A stretch of 64,000 nucleotides of DNA, from NCBI RefSeq assembly GCF_947490405.1, contig NZ_CANLGU010000002.1, forward strand, positions 434,001 through 498,000. Direction: 5' to 3'. Of this stretch, positions 1-9,212 are shown piece by piece; the first letter of the stretch is position 1; each line of letters begins with the position of its first letter. The notes under the pieces are model-generated. The model was not told where the DNA came from and searched no databases. It worked only from the letters and a program-made list of their open reading frames with translations. Made by a program: the position numbers and the translations under genes. Origin of the DNA: an uncultured Algibacter sp. (GTDB lineage: Bacteria; Bacteroidota; Bacteroidia; Flavobacteriales; Flavobacteriaceae).

Positions 1-58
1 TTACTTCTCTATTGATATGTGCTGCTCTTAATTCGCCGCAATTATGACTTCTGTACAT
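1..58 (-). CDS. aspS: Aspartyl-tRNA synthetase, N-terminal fragment (cut by window edge)
   Basis: The first 19 codons read MYRSHNCGELRAAHINREV from an ATG at 58, running off the left edge. This matches the typical bacterial AspRS start (MYRxHxCGELR), the beginning of the OB-fold anticodon-binding domain. The enzyme charges tRNA-Asp in the cytoplasm. Only the start is visible, so discriminating versus non-discriminating type cannot be judged. A TAAATTTG box 18 nt upstream fits its promoter. Confidence 0.8.
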   Translation of the reverse strand, partial: MYRSHNCGELRAAHINREV

Positions 59-75
59 AGTTAAATTTTGATGTG

Positions 76-109
76 CAAATTTACGTAACTTCTGCAATTA
101 TTAATCAAA
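76..109 (-). promoter_or_regulatory. Candidate Bacteroidota-type promoter for aspS
   Basis: On the minus strand a TAAATTTG -7 box (76-83) precedes aspS. A TTTG lies 22 nt further upstream (106-109), overlapping the T-tract of the neighbouring terminator. The -7 box matches TAnnTTTG, but the spacing is longer than the usual 19 nt or so. Confidence 0.45.
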
Positions 110-132
110 AAGCCCTAACAATTGTTAGGGCT
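106..132 (-). terminator. Intrinsic terminator after the efflux operon
   Basis: A perfect 9-bp stem (111-119 with 124-132) with a 4-nt loop is followed on the minus strand by five T (110-106). It lies downstream of the RND permease gene, with a 162-nt gap, and would stop readthrough into aspS. A weaker AT-only hairpin (185-193 with 204-212) lies between it and the gene, without a clear T-tract. Confidence 0.75.
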
Positions 133-294
133 TTTCTTCGCTATTAACTAATCCTCCTGATCAAAGAACAAAAGGATCTTTTTAAAACAACTTAAAAGAT
201 GAAAAGTTGTTTAAACTGTCAGAAAATATCTGAGTGGCAAGAATACAAATTTCTTGAGGATACCAATACAAATTTTCGAAGAGCTGTTATTAAA

Positions 295-3200
295 TTAGTC
301 CAAACGTTGATCCATATTAAACACTTCCTGTGTCATCAATTCTTCATTTGTCGACACACGATTTTTATACAACCACATTTTAAATTTAGTTGCTAAGAAA
401 AACAGAATAGGCACGACAATTAACGTAAGGAAGGTAGCTACGAATAAGCCGTAAATAACAGTCCAAGCCAATGGCCCCCAGAAAATTACGTTATCGCCAC
501 CAACATAAATGTTAGCATCAAATTCACTAAACAAGGTAAAGAAGTTGATATTTAAACCTGTGGCTAATGGTATTAACCCGAGAATTGTTGTGATGGCGGT
601 TAATAATACGGGGCGCAAACGCGCTTTACCGCCTTTTACAATAGCTTCAATTAAATCGTTAGTTTGTAAATAGTGGTTGTCTTCTATGTCTAGTTTCACC
701 TTTTTTCTATCTATCAACAGTTGTGTGTAATCGAGTAAAACTACACCGTTGTTTACTACAATACCCGCAAGCGAAATGATACCCATCATGGTCATCATAA
801 TTACAAAGGCACTTCCAGTAATTACAATACCTCCAAATACACCAATTAAACTTAAGAAAATGGCCAACATGATAATAGCCGGTTTAGATACTGAGTTAAA
901 TTGAAATATTAAAATAAAGAAGATTAAACCTAAGCCAGAGAAAAATGCACCCATTAAGAACGCCATTTGTTTATTCTGTTCTTCAATTTGGCCTGTGTAA
1001 TCTACTTTTACACTATCTGGTTTTTCGGTAAAACTATTCATCTCATTTTGAATTTTTGAAACTATAGCACCTGCATCAGTAAACCCTGGAGCTAATGCTG
1101 AATACAAAGTAACTACACGACGCACATCACGATGTTTTATAGCGCTAAATCCAGAATTGTTATTTTGTTTAGCCACTGTAGAAACTGGAATTTCCTTAAT
1201 TTGCCCTGAAGCCATATCTCTAAATGTGATTTTCTGATTGAAAATAGCACTTGTGTTATATCGGTTTTCTTCGTTAAAACGAACATAGATATCATAATCT
1301 TCACCATCCTTTTTATAAATACCTGCTTTGGCTCCAAATATAGAATTACGTAATTGCTGACCAACTTGTCCTGCAGTTACACCTAATTCACCTGCTTTTT
1401 TTCGATCTACTAAAACCTGCATCGAAGGTTTAGATTTGTTTACATCAATCTTTAATTCATCAATACCTTGAATATTTTTAGAATTGATAAAATCACGCAT
1501 TTTTTCGGCAGTAGCAATTAGTTCACCGTAATCTTCACCTTCTAATTCTAAATTAATAGGATAACCCGCAGGAGGCCCAACAGCATCTTTTTCAACAGAA
1601 ATAGCAACACCAGGATAAATGCCTTTTAACGCTTCTTGTACTTTTTTAAGTAGTACGTTACTATCTGCACCGTCTCTAAATTTATATTCTCGCATGGTGG
1701 CAGTTATCTTTCCACGATGTGGCATTTCTGCAGCAGAACCACCATCAGTTTGTGGGTTTCCTGCACCTTCGCCAACTTGAGACACCGCACTTTCTGTTAA
1801 GAAATTAAAGTCGCCTTTCATATAGGCGTCTTCGTTTATAATTTTATAAACACGCTTTTCTATGTCTTTTGTAATGGCATTGGTTTTCTTAATGTCTGTA
1901 CCTTCAGGGTATTCTATATAAACAATAATTTGATTTGGTGTATTGTCTGGAAAGAATTCCACTTTTGTACGTTGGCTCCCAACCGATGCGCCAAAGCCCA
2001 TAAACGCAATAATTAATAAAACAAATGTGCCAATAGCTATAATACCTGGTTTTCTACCTTTTAGAGCCCCTCTTAGTGCTCTTTCGTAGAAACGTTCCCA
2101 CTTAGGTAAAATCTTGTTTTGAAATCCGTTGGCCCAAGAACGTAGAAATAAACGGTACATCCATAATAGTACAACCACAACAATCATAAGTGTTCCAAGG
2201 CCTCTGTAGCTTCCACCAAAAAGTGCAATTACTAAACCAATACCGCCTACTATGGCTGATATTTTAATGATATTTTGAAGAGGCATGTCTTTATCCTCAG
2301 TAGTCATATATTGGGATACTAATACAGAGTTGAAAAAGATGGCTACGAACAGTGAAGACCCTAAAACTACCGATAAGGTAATTGGGAAATATATCATAAA
2401 CTGCCCCATAACTCCAGGCCAAAGCCCAAGTGGTACAAAAGCTGCCACGGTTGTTAATGTTGAAATAATAATTGGAAATGCAATTTCTCCAATCCCTTTT
2501 TTAGCAGCTTCAATACGGCTCATACCTTCTTCGGTCATCAAACGATACACGTTTTCAACCACTACAATACCGTTATCTACTAACATACCAAGGCCCATGA
2601 TTAATCCAAAGAGAATCATGGTATTCATGGTGTATCCCATCACATTTAAAATCATCAAAGACATAAACATGGACATAGGAATAGCAAACCCAACAAATAG
2701 CGCGTTTTTAAATCCTAAGAAAAACATTAAAACGGTGACAACGAGTATGATACCGAAGATGATATTATTTACCAAATCGTCTACCTGACCGATGGTTTTT
2801 GAAGATTGATCGTTTGCAACCGTTACCGTAAGATCTGGAGGAAATACGTTTTCAATAGCATCATCCACAATAACTTGAATTTGTTCTGCTGCGGCTACCA
2901 TGTTTTTTCCAGCGCGTTTTTTTACATCAAGCATTACTACAGGATGCCCAAATTCTCTTGCATACGTGGTTTTGTCTTCGTCTTTAAAACTTACTTGTGC
3001 TACATCACGAAGGTAAATGGGGTTGCCTTTCTCTGATTTTACAACAAAACTTTCTAGTTCTTCAGGGGTTTCAATTTCGCCAATAATTCTAACAGTACGT
3101 CGTTGCCCACTTGTAATGAGGTTTCCAGCAGACATGGTCATGTTTTCGCGACTAATCGTGTTAATTATGTCATCAAAACTTACTTGTGCTGCCATCATTT

Positions 3201-3825
3201 TATAGATGTCTACTGCTATTTCTACCTCTTTTTCTTGTGCACCACGAATATCTACTTGCTTAATTTCTTGTAGACTTTCAATCTCATCTTCTAAATACTC
3301 ACCAAATTCTTTTAACTTATCTACAGGATAATCTCCAGAGATATTGATATTAAGAATTGGAATTTCTTCAGACATACTTAAATCGAACACATTAGGTTCT
3401 ACTTTCGCACCGTTAAAGGTTGGCCAATCTTCACTGGCGGTTTCTGAATCTACTTCGTCTTTTACTTTTTGTTTTGCAGCTTCAACAGTAATACTCTCAT
3501 CAAATTCAACAATTACAATAGAGTAGTCTTCTTGCGATGTTGAGGTGATTTCTACAACATTACTTACTGTTTTAAGTTGGTCTTCAATGGGGTCAGTAAT
3601 TAGTTTCTCAATATCTTCTGCTGTATTTCCTGGGTATACAGAGCTTATGTAGATTTTAGTTTCTTTAATTTCTGGAAAATTTTCTCTTGGCATGCTAAAA
3701 TAGGCGCTAGTACCAAGTATCAATATTACAGCTATCAACACATACATGGTTGTTTTGTTGTTAATAGCCCACGATGATAAAGCAAACTCTTTGTCTACTT
3801 TTTTGTTTTTTTTATTTTTAGTCAT
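295..3825 (-). CDS. Efflux RND transporter permease subunit (AcrB/HAE-1-like)
   Basis: A 1,176-residue inner-membrane pump that would use the proton gradient to export drugs or other amphiphiles through a tripartite channel. It has one TM helix near residues 26-44, a large periplasmic loop, a TM2-6 bundle near 355-560, a second periplasmic loop, and a C-terminal bundle. The TM4 motif is GMLVDNGIVVVEN with D417-N418, where AcrB has two Asp. The length is somewhat above the usual 1,030-1,050 because of extra sequence after TM6 and at the C-terminus. It is the last gene of tetR-tolC-mfp-rnd, 12 nt after the adaptor gene. The substrate cannot be told from sequence. Confidence 0.93.
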   Translation of the reverse strand: MTKNKKNKKVDKEFALSSWAINNKTTMYVLIAVILILGTSAYFSMPRENFPEIKETKIYISSVYPGNTAEDIEKLITDPIEDQLKTVSNVVEITSTSQEDYSIVIVEFDESITVEAAKQKVKDEVDSETASEDWPTFNGAKVEPNVFDLSMSEEIPILNINISGDYPVDKLKEFGEYLEDEIESLQEIKQVDIRGAQEKEVEIAVDIYKMMAAQVSFDDIINTISRENMTMSAGNLITSGQRRTVRIIGEIETPEELESFVVKSEKGNPIYLRDVAQVSFKDEDKTTYAREFGHPVVMLDVKKRAGKNMVAAAEQIQVIVDDAIENVFPPDLTVTVANDQSSKTIGQVDDLVNNIIFGIILVVTVLMFFLGFKNALFVGFAIPMSMFMSLMILNVMGYTMNTMILFGLIMGLGMLVDNGIVVVENVYRLMTEEGMSRIEAAKKGIGEIAFPIIISTLTTVAAFVPLGLWPGVMGQFMIYFPITLSVVLGSSLFVAIFFNSVLVSQYMTTEDKDMPLQNIIKISAIVGGIGLVIALFGGSYRGLGTLMIVVVVLLWMYRLFLRSWANGFQNKILPKWERFYERALRGALKGRKPGIIAIGTFVLLIIAFMGFGASVGSQRTKVEFFPDNTPNQIIVYIEYPEGTDIKKTNAITKDIEKRVYKIINEDAYMKGDFNFLTESAVSQVGEGAGNPQTDGGSAAEMPHRGKITATMREYKFRDGADSNVLLKKVQEALKGIYPGVAISVEKDAVGPPAGYPINLELEGEDYGELIATAEKMRDFINSKNIQGIDELKIDVNKSKPSMQVLVDRKKAGELGVTAGQVGQQLRNSIFGAKAGIYKKDGEDYDIYVRFNEENRYNTSAIFNQKITFRDMASGQIKEIPVSTVAKQNNNSGFSAIKHRDVRRVVTLYSALAPGFTDAGAIVSKIQNEMNSFTEKPDSVKVDYTGQIEEQNKQMAFLMGAFFSGLGLIFFILIFQFNSVSKPAIIMLAIFLSLIGVFGGIVITGSAFVIMMTMMGIISLAGIVVNNGVVLLDYTQLLIDRKKVKLDIEDNHYLQTNDLIEAIVKGGKARLRPVLLTAITTILGLIPLATGLNINFFTLFSEFDANIYVGGDNVIFWGPLAWTVIYGLFVATFLTLIVVPILFFLATKFKMWLYKNRVSTNEELMTQEVFNMDQRLD

Positions 3826-3837
3826 TAGTTGTAGTAT

Positions 3838-5019
3838 TTAGTCGTTAGAGGTTTCTAAATCCAAAATTTTCACATCTTGACCGTCTTTTACACTTCGTGC
3901 ACCTTCATCTATAATTTCATCTCCATTTGTAATACCTGAGAGCACTTCAATAGCATCGCCTTGTGTTTTTCCAGTGGTGATGATAGTGCGTTTTACCTTC
4001 GCTTTTTCGCCTTGTTTATTTGTAATGGTATAAACATATTGTTGGTCTTCTGCATTCTCAGAAATAATACTCTGAGGAATTAAAATGGCATTTTGATTGG
4101 TGTAATCGTTAATCTTAAGTTTTGCCGTAAGATTTGGTTTTATTGCTATATCTTTATTAGGAAGTGCTACTTCAACTTTAAAGGTTCTATTTGCAGGATT
4201 TATAAAGTTCCCAGCTTGACGCACTTTTGCATCAACTTCTTTTCCTAAAACTGGAAATTCTACTTTTACTTCTTTGCCTTTAACGATGTCTGAAACGTAA
4301 CGTTCTGGTACGTCAGTTTCAATATACATATCATCTAGATTTACGATTCTAAATAACATGGATTGTCCAGGAGCAACTACGCTACCTTGTTCTGTTATAA
4401 CATCATCTATAGATCCAGAAAATGGTGCACGAACAACTGTTTTGCCTACTTGTTGCTGTAATTGTTTGGTAGCTTCTAATTGAGATTCATAAGCTGCTTT
4501 TGCTTGTAAATATTGAATTTCACTACCTATTTTTTGTTTCCATAAGCGATCTTGACGCTCGAAAGTTGTTTTAGCCAAATCTGCTTGAATTTTTAATTGT
4601 GATAATTGTTGACTTAAACCACCATCATCAATTTTTGCTAAAATTTGACCTTTGCTCACTTTTTGGCCTTCTTTAACATAAACACGAGAAAGCACACCAG
4701 AAAACTCAGGATATATAACCAAGTTTTGTTTAGTGGTAACATTACCTTGCAATTCAACAAAGTGATTGAAAACTGTTTTTTTAGCAGGAAACGTTGTTAT
4801 TAAAGGAATTTTTTCTTGAGGGTCTAAGGTTTTAATAGACTTTTCTAATGCTTTTAATTGCGTAGAAATTTCCTGAACTGAGGCATCTAACTCTGTTTTC
4901 TTCTTTCTAATAAGTTCTAAGTCATTTGTGGCAATAATATCTTCAACAGATTTGTTTTTATCACTTCCACAAGATGTTAGAAAAAGTGTTGCTAATACGA
5001 GTGAATATATATATTTCAT
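3838..5019 (-). CDS. Efflux RND periplasmic adaptor (membrane fusion protein), lipoprotein
   Basis: 393 residues. A lipoprotein signal ends in LTSC with C17 as the lipidated cysteine. A coiled-coil segment at about 35-65 precedes the first barrel strand, which is unusual because most AcrA-like proteins have only the central hairpin. Next come a lipoyl/barrel-sandwich half (VKEGQKVSKGQILAKIDDGG), a short helical hairpin, the second half (VVRAPFSGSIDDV), and beta-barrel and membrane-proximal domains. It would bridge the RND pump and the TolC-like channel in the same operon. It lies 11 nt after tolC and 12 nt before the pump gene. Confidence 0.92.
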   Translation of the reverse strand: MKYIYSLVLATLFLTSCGSDKNKSVEDIIATNDLELIRKKKTELDASVQEISTQLKALEKSIKTLDPQEKIPLITTFPAKKTVFNHFVELQGNVTTKQNLVIYPEFSGVLSRVYVKEGQKVSKGQILAKIDDGGLSQQLSQLKIQADLAKTTFERQDRLWKQKIGSEIQYLQAKAAYESQLEATKQLQQQVGKTVVRAPFSGSIDDVITEQGSVVAPGQSMLFRIVNLDDMYIETDVPERYVSDIVKGKEVKVEFPVLGKEVDAKVRQAGNFINPANRTFKVEVALPNKDIAIKPNLTAKLKINDYTNQNAILIPQSIISENAEDQQYVYTITNKQGEKAKVKRTIITTGKTQGDAIEVLSGITNGDEIIDEGARSVKDGQDVKILDLETSND

Positions 5020-5030
5020 TTTGATTGATT

Positions 5031-6353
5031 TTAGTTATTAACGGTGTTTAAAACGGTTTCTAATTCAGCTTTTTTATTTATAACATCAAGCATGGCTTGT
5101 AAAAATTCTTGTTGAGAACTATAAAGTTGAGTTTGTGCTTGCCTTAAATCGAAACTTGAAGCGATGCCTTCAAAAAACTTGGTTTGATTCTTTTTTTCAA
5201 TACGTTCAGCAAGGTTTAAATTTTGCTTTTTATTTTCGTAATCTTCTATGGCAAATTTGAAATCACTTTTAGCAGATGCTATTTGAAGTTTTAATTTTTG
5301 CTCGGTTTCAGTAAGATCGTCTTTCGCTTTTTCTAAATTAATTTTTGCACGCTGTGTTCTGGCAGATTTTAAACCAGAACCAAATATGGGGATATTTAAA
5401 TTTAGACCAAATGCAGCTGTACCGACCCAAGTCTGACTGTTATCTAAAAATCTAAATTTTTCATTGTTTCCAATGTATGAACCTGTAACAAATCCACTTA
5501 ATGTGGGTAAAGCTCTACTTTGTTCTAGTTTTACTAATAACTCTTTAGATACTTTGTTGTTGTTTGCAATTTTATAGTCTATAGTACTTTCAACTTCATT
5601 ACTGGTATCTAATAAATCGAATTGCATATTAATAACAGTAAGATTTAAAAGGCTATCTGTTAAAGTAGTGCTGCTATCTATATCTAAACCTAAAGTTAAG
5701 TTTAGCATTTGGTACGATAAGTCTTTTAAACGTTTTGTGTTATTCATGTTGCTTTTTAAACCAGATAAGGTTATTTGCAGTTGTTCCACACTTTCTTCTT
5801 CTTCCAAACCATTTTCGTAAATTGTAGTAATTTCATTTAGGTTCTTTTCAAGAACATCAATATTACGTTGTAGAATTTGTAGACTTTCCTCGGCTAATAA
5901 TACATTACCATAAGCATTAATAACAGCTTTTCTAATTTCTAAATCGGTTTTTTCTTTAGCGTTTTCAGAGATTTCTAGAAATACTTTTGCAGATTGCAAA
6001 CCAACTAAATAAGACCCATCAAAAATAAGTTGGCTTAACGTTATTGTAGGCGTTATGTTTTGTTTTGCACCAATATCAACAGCGCCATCACCATCAAAAT
6101 CTATTCCTGGAAATTGGCGTTCAATATTGTTGATGTAGCTTATAACGCCATCAATTTGCGGTAAACCACTAGCTATGGTTTCCCATTTTTGCTTTTTTGC
6201 TGCCTTTATGTCTCGCTCCGCATTTTTTGCGGTCCTATTGTGTTCTAAGGCATAATCGATAGCTTCTTGTAAGGAGAAACTTTGTGTGCTTTCTTGTGAA
6301 AACATAATCGCAAAGCATAACAAACTTAAAGCTAATATTAGTTGTTTCTTCAT
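5031..6353 (-). CDS. TolC-family outer-membrane efflux channel
   Basis: 440 residues with a Sec signal peptide (hydrophobic core about 5-18, cleavage near FSQ-ES). Two long alpha-helical repeats rich in Ala, Gln, Lys and Glu follow, each with a short strand pair, as in outer-membrane efflux proteins. The N-terminal SLQEAIDYALEHN motif is typical of the family. It forms the exit duct for the adaptor and pump encoded downstream. Its ATG starts 1 nt after the tetR stop codon, so the two are probably translationally coupled. Confidence 0.92.
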   Translation of the reverse strand: MKKQLILALSLLCFAIMFSQESTQSFSLQEAIDYALEHNRTAKNAERDIKAAKKQKWETIASGLPQIDGVISYINNIERQFPGIDFDGDGAVDIGAKQNITPTITLSQLIFDGSYLVGLQSAKVFLEISENAKEKTDLEIRKAVINAYGNVLLAEESLQILQRNIDVLEKNLNEITTIYENGLEEEESVEQLQITLSGLKSNMNNTKRLKDLSYQMLNLTLGLDIDSSTTLTDSLLNLTVINMQFDLLDTSNEVESTIDYKIANNNKVSKELLVKLEQSRALPTLSGFVTGSYIGNNEKFRFLDNSQTWVGTAAFGLNLNIPIFGSGLKSARTQRAKINLEKAKDDLTETEQKLKLQIASAKSDFKFAIEDYENKKQNLNLAERIEKKNQTKFFEGIASSFDLRQAQTQLYSSQQEFLQAMLDVINKKAELETVLNTVNN

Positions 6354-6354
6354 T

Positions 6355-6960
6355 TTATGATTGATTTGATGTTATAAATTTGTTTAATATTTCAAAACCT
6401 TTTTCGGTAACAATAGCTCTTAAATGATATTCTAAATAGCTTTCCATTAAGTAATCCATAGTAAATAGTTCTTGCGGGAAAATAGAGTTGTCTTTTATAC
6501 CCGTCATACCATTAAAGTACATTCTAGAAATAAAATCGATGTTAATGTTGGCTCTAAATAACTCAGTATCTACCCCTTTTTTCAAACTGTCTTTTACAGA
6601 ATCGTGCATTTTTTCAAACTGTTTAAGTTTTAGCATTTCGTATATTTTTGGATAATACTTTTTTAACTGAAATTGGGGTGAAGATTTTTCGTTTTTAAGA
6701 TGATGCATTACAAACATTTTAATATCGTAAAGTTCTTCAATGGGATTGTTAGAACTTTCGCAAATACCGTCAATACCATCACATATCGTTTCAAAAAGCT
6801 CAAAAGTAACAGCTTCAACAAGTTTAGTTTTATTTGCAAAGTGCACATAAATGGTTTTTTTAGATATACCCATTTCATGTGCTATATCATCCATTGTAAC
6901 ACTCTTGAAACCAAGTGTAAGGAATAATTCTGCTGCTTTGTGTATAATTTTTTCTCTCAT
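6355..6960 (-). CDS. TetR/AcrR-family repressor of the efflux operon
   Basis: 201 residues from the ATG at 6960. An upstream in-frame extension to 6999 would run through the promoter, so I reject it. The N-terminal HTH is classical TetR (AAELFLTLGF, then VTMDDIAHEMGISKKTIYVHF, residues about 8-45). The C-terminal ligand-binding part is divergent. It is the first gene of the four-gene operon and sits directly behind a perfect inverted repeat overlapping its own promoter, so autorepression with release by a pump substrate is the likely control (inferred). The predicted transcript start leaves only a few nucleotides of leader. Confidence 0.9.
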   Translation of the reverse strand: MREKIIHKAAELFLTLGFKSVTMDDIAHEMGISKKTIYVHFANKTKLVEAVTFELFETICDGIDGICESSNNPIEELYDIKMFVMHHLKNEKSSPQFQLKKYYPKIYEMLKLKQFEKMHDSVKDSLKKGVDTELFRANINIDFISRMYFNGMTGIKDNSIFPQELFTMDYLMESYLEYHLRAIVTEKGFEILNKFITSNQS

Positions 6961-6969
6961 ATTTCGGTG

Positions 6970-7016
6970 CAAATATAACTCAGGAAACTTTAAACACAAA
7001 AAAAGTTTCCTGAGTT
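6970..7016 (-). promoter_or_regulatory. Promoter embedded in a 15-bp perfect inverted repeat (probable TetR operator)
   Basis: The arms 6977-6991 and 7002-7016 are perfectly complementary, with a 10-nt spacer. On the minus strand a TTTG -33 box (6997-7000) sits in the spacer, and a TATATTTG -7 box (6970-6977) begins at the end of the arm, exactly 19 nt apart. A repressor dimer pair bound here would cover the whole promoter. The spacer and arm also contain a T-run on the minus strand, so a terminator-like RNA hairpin would be possible only for transcription entering from the right. I see no gene there that needs one. Confidence 0.75.
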
Positions 7017-7150
7017 TTAATAATTATTTAACATATACTTTACTTAATAAACGTTTTGTGATTTACAATTGGGGACATATTTTTTAGATTTTTGTTAATT
7101 ACTTTTATAATGGCTTTTACATATCGTATTAATTCCATTATTTTTGTTTG

Positions 7151-8125
7151 ATGCTTTCAATACAAGAATATCAAGAAGAGTTTATAGGTTATTTAAATAG
7201 CTATCAAACTTTAAAAGAACCTAAAAACCTATACAATCCTATTGATTATATTTTAGGCTTAGGAGGAAAACGTTTACGTCCAGTTTTAACTTTAATGACC
7301 ACAGATGTTTTTGAAGGTGACCATAAAAAAGCATTAGATGCAGCATTAAGCATTGAAGTATTTCATAATTTTTCACTAGTACACGATGATATAATGGATG
7401 ACGCACCATTGCGAAGAGGTGAGCAAACTGTCCATGAAAAATGGGATCTTAACACAGGGATTCTTTCTGGTGATGCGATGCTTATAATGGCTTATCAATT
7501 GTTTGAAAATTATGAGTCAAATACTTTTAGGGATTTAGCAAAATTATTTAGTAAAACGGCTCTTGAAGTTTGTGAGGGACAGCAATACGATGTTGATTTT
7601 GAAACTAGAAATGATGTTACTATACCTGAGTATTTAAAAATGATTGAATATAAAACTGCTGTTTTAGTTGGTGCTGCTATGAAAATGGGGGCTATTGTCG
7701 CAGGAGCTTCGAGTGAAGATCAAAATAATATTTATGAATTTGGAAGAAACTTAGGTATTGCTTTTCAATTACAAGATGATTATTTAGATGCTTTTGGTAA
7801 TCCAAAAACGTTTGGAAAGCAAGTAGGTGGAGACATCATTGAAAACAAAAAAACCTATTTGTACTTGAAAGCTTTAGAGTTTTCCAACGAAAAAGACGGT
7901 GCTAGTTTGATTGAGTTGTTTTCTTTTAACCCTGAACATGTAGACTCTAAAGTAGAACTTGCAAAACAATTTTTTAAAACTTCTGGTTCTGCTGATGCTA
8001 CCAAACAAGCTATTCAAGATTATACTAATAGAGCGTTTTCTGAATTGGAATTGTTAAATATTTCTGAGGACAAAAAAGCTTTACTCAAAGCTTTTGGAAC
8101 GAACCTGATGAACAGAACAGTATAA
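7151..8125 (+). CDS. Polyprenyl (short-chain isoprenyl) diphosphate synthase
   Basis: 324 residues from the ATG at 7151; a TTG lies one codon upstream. It condenses isopentenyl diphosphate with allylic diphosphates. The first Asp-rich motif is DDIMD at 79-83 with HDD and RRG context, and the second is FQLQDDYLD near residue 205. A Phe lies five residues before the first motif and there is no two-residue insertion in it. That resembles type I GGPP synthases more than proteobacterial FPP synthases, so a C20 product is my guess. A TATTTTTG box (7139-7146) lies immediately upstream, which suggests a very short leader. It overlaps the next gene by 1 nt. Confidence 0.93.
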   Translation: MLSIQEYQEEFIGYLNSYQTLKEPKNLYNPIDYILGLGGKRLRPVLTLMTTDVFEGDHKKALDAALSIEVFHNFSLVHDDIMDDAPLRRGEQTVHEKWDLNTGILSGDAMLIMAYQLFENYESNTFRDLAKLFSKTALEVCEGQQYDVDFETRNDVTIPEYLKMIEYKTAVLVGAAMKMGAIVAGASSEDQNNIYEFGRNLGIAFQLQDDYLDAFGNPKTFGKQVGGDIIENKKTYLYLKALEFSNEKDGASLIELFSFNPEHVDSKVELAKQFFKTSGSADATKQAIQDYTNRAFSELELLNISEDKKALLKAFGTNLMNRTV

Positions 8126-8475
8126 TGCAATTACCAAAAACTTTTGAAAATTTAATTGAGCAGGCTACTGAGTTAGATTTGTACAAGAAATTAATCTTCC
8201 AACTTAATAAAGATTTTTTGCTAGCTAATATCGATTTAGATTTTCATGAAGATGTTTTACCTTCAAGTTTAAAACTCATACTGCATGAAACCGTTTATAA
8301 ACTCATTCAAGAGAAGTTTGCAGAGTATCTTAATTTACTATACATTATTGATGTTTCAGAAAAACAAGTTAAGGCTCTAGATGGCGAAGACACTTTAAAA
8401 CTATCAGAAGATGTTAGTTTTTTAATTTTGAAGCGTGAATGGCAGAAGGTGTGGTTTAAACAAAAATATTCATAG
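8125..8475 (+). CDS. Small conserved protein coupled to the isoprenyl synthase
   Basis: 116 residues, predicted soluble and mainly helical, rich in Leu, Lys and Glu, with no signal peptide, TM helix or metal motif. The ATG overlaps the stop codon of the isoprenyl diphosphate synthase (TAATG), so the two are surely co-transcribed and probably translationally coupled. I do not recognise a named family. The tight coupling suggests a role linked to isoprenoid synthesis or simply a shared expression unit. Confidence 0.8.
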   Translation: MQLPKTFENLIEQATELDLYKKLIFQLNKDFLLANIDLDFHEDVLPSSLKLILHETVYKLIQEKFAEYLNLLYIIDVSEKQVKALDGEDTLKLSEDVSFLILKREWQKVWFKQKYS

Positions 8476-8524
8476 GTTTATCTGAAAGAACTGAAATTAG
8501 TCAAGTCTTTATTTTATTGTTTAG

Positions 8525-9055
8525 TTAAAAGAAAAACCTAACAAAAGGTGCCCAAGGGTCTGCATAAATACTTCTTTCATCATCGTATAATACATCATAT
8601 CTGACACCAAAAGTAACATTGCCACTTCTGTAACCTATACCCATATATAAAGCTGGAATCCAGTAGTTGTCATCCTCAAAATTTGTATTTACATTAAAAC
8701 GCCTGTTAACATTTAGTTGTTCAAATTCTGTAGAAATTTGCAATTCTCTAACAATATTGTAGAGTCCTATTAAACTACCGCCTAAAATTGTAGATTTATA
8801 TAGGTTTTTTCGATTATTAAATGTTGCATTTAAGCCAATACCAACGGCAAAATTCTGATCAAATTCATAAATAGCACTTGGTGCAATTGTAGCACTGAAA
8901 AATCCGTCGCCAAAATTTAAACCTAGTCCGCCACCGTATCTTACATTTTTCCAGAAATCACTTTTCTGTTCTTGAGCAACGTTTTCTTGAAATGAAAACA
9001 CAATGATGATGCATATAAAAAGAGTATTATTTAAGGTTTGAGAAAATGGTTTCAT
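8525..9055 (-). CDS. Small outer-membrane beta-barrel protein (hypothetical)
   Basis: 176 residues from the ATG at 9055. An upstream extension to 9112 would put the signal peptide inside the protein, so I reject it. A signal peptide with core LFICIIIVFSF ends near VAQ-EQ. The rest consists of alternating Gly/aromatic beta strands (YGGGLGLNFGDGFFSATIAPSAI and later) and ends in VRFFF, a good BAM-type C-terminal beta signal. It resembles eight-stranded OmpA/OmpX-like barrels. No function can be assigned. It is monocistronic, convergent with the isoprenoid pair and divergent from sucA. Confidence 0.8.
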   Translation of the reverse strand: MKPFSQTLNNTLFICIIIVFSFQENVAQEQKSDFWKNVRYGGGLGLNFGDGFFSATIAPSAIYEFDQNFAVGIGLNATFNNRKNLYKSTILGGSLIGLYNIVRELQISTEFEQLNVNRRFNVNTNFEDDNYWIPALYMGIGYRSGNVTFGVRYDVLYDDERSIYADPWAPFVRFFF

Positions 9056-9212
9056 TTTTATGAGATTTTGATAAAAAATTAACAATAATTTAGAGAGATT
9101 ATTTAAAAGCATAATATCAGTTATAAATATAGTTAAAGAAACATCTAATTTTAGTAAAAGTTGTATTTTTGAAAAATATTTTGACTAACCTATTAGGGGA
9201 TTAAAAGCAATA

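Noticed and set aside
185-212. AT-only hairpin as a second terminator of the efflux operon
   Set aside because: 9-bp stem but very low GC and no T-run on the minus strand. The GC-containing hairpin at 111-132 is the better terminator.
199-396. 65-codon plus-strand ORF next to the efflux operon
   Set aside because: Runs into the 3' end of the RND gene on the other strand, has no start-site signal, and its sequence looks like random AT-rich translation.
2285-2788. 167-codon ORF opposite the RND permease
   Set aside because: Antisense to conserved TM coding sequence. Its Ile/Thr/Pro/Ser-rich composition is typical of a shadow frame.
6961-6999. Longer TetR N-terminus (MCLKFPELYLHRN)
   Set aside because: It would place coding sequence in the promoter and operator, and lacks TetR similarity.
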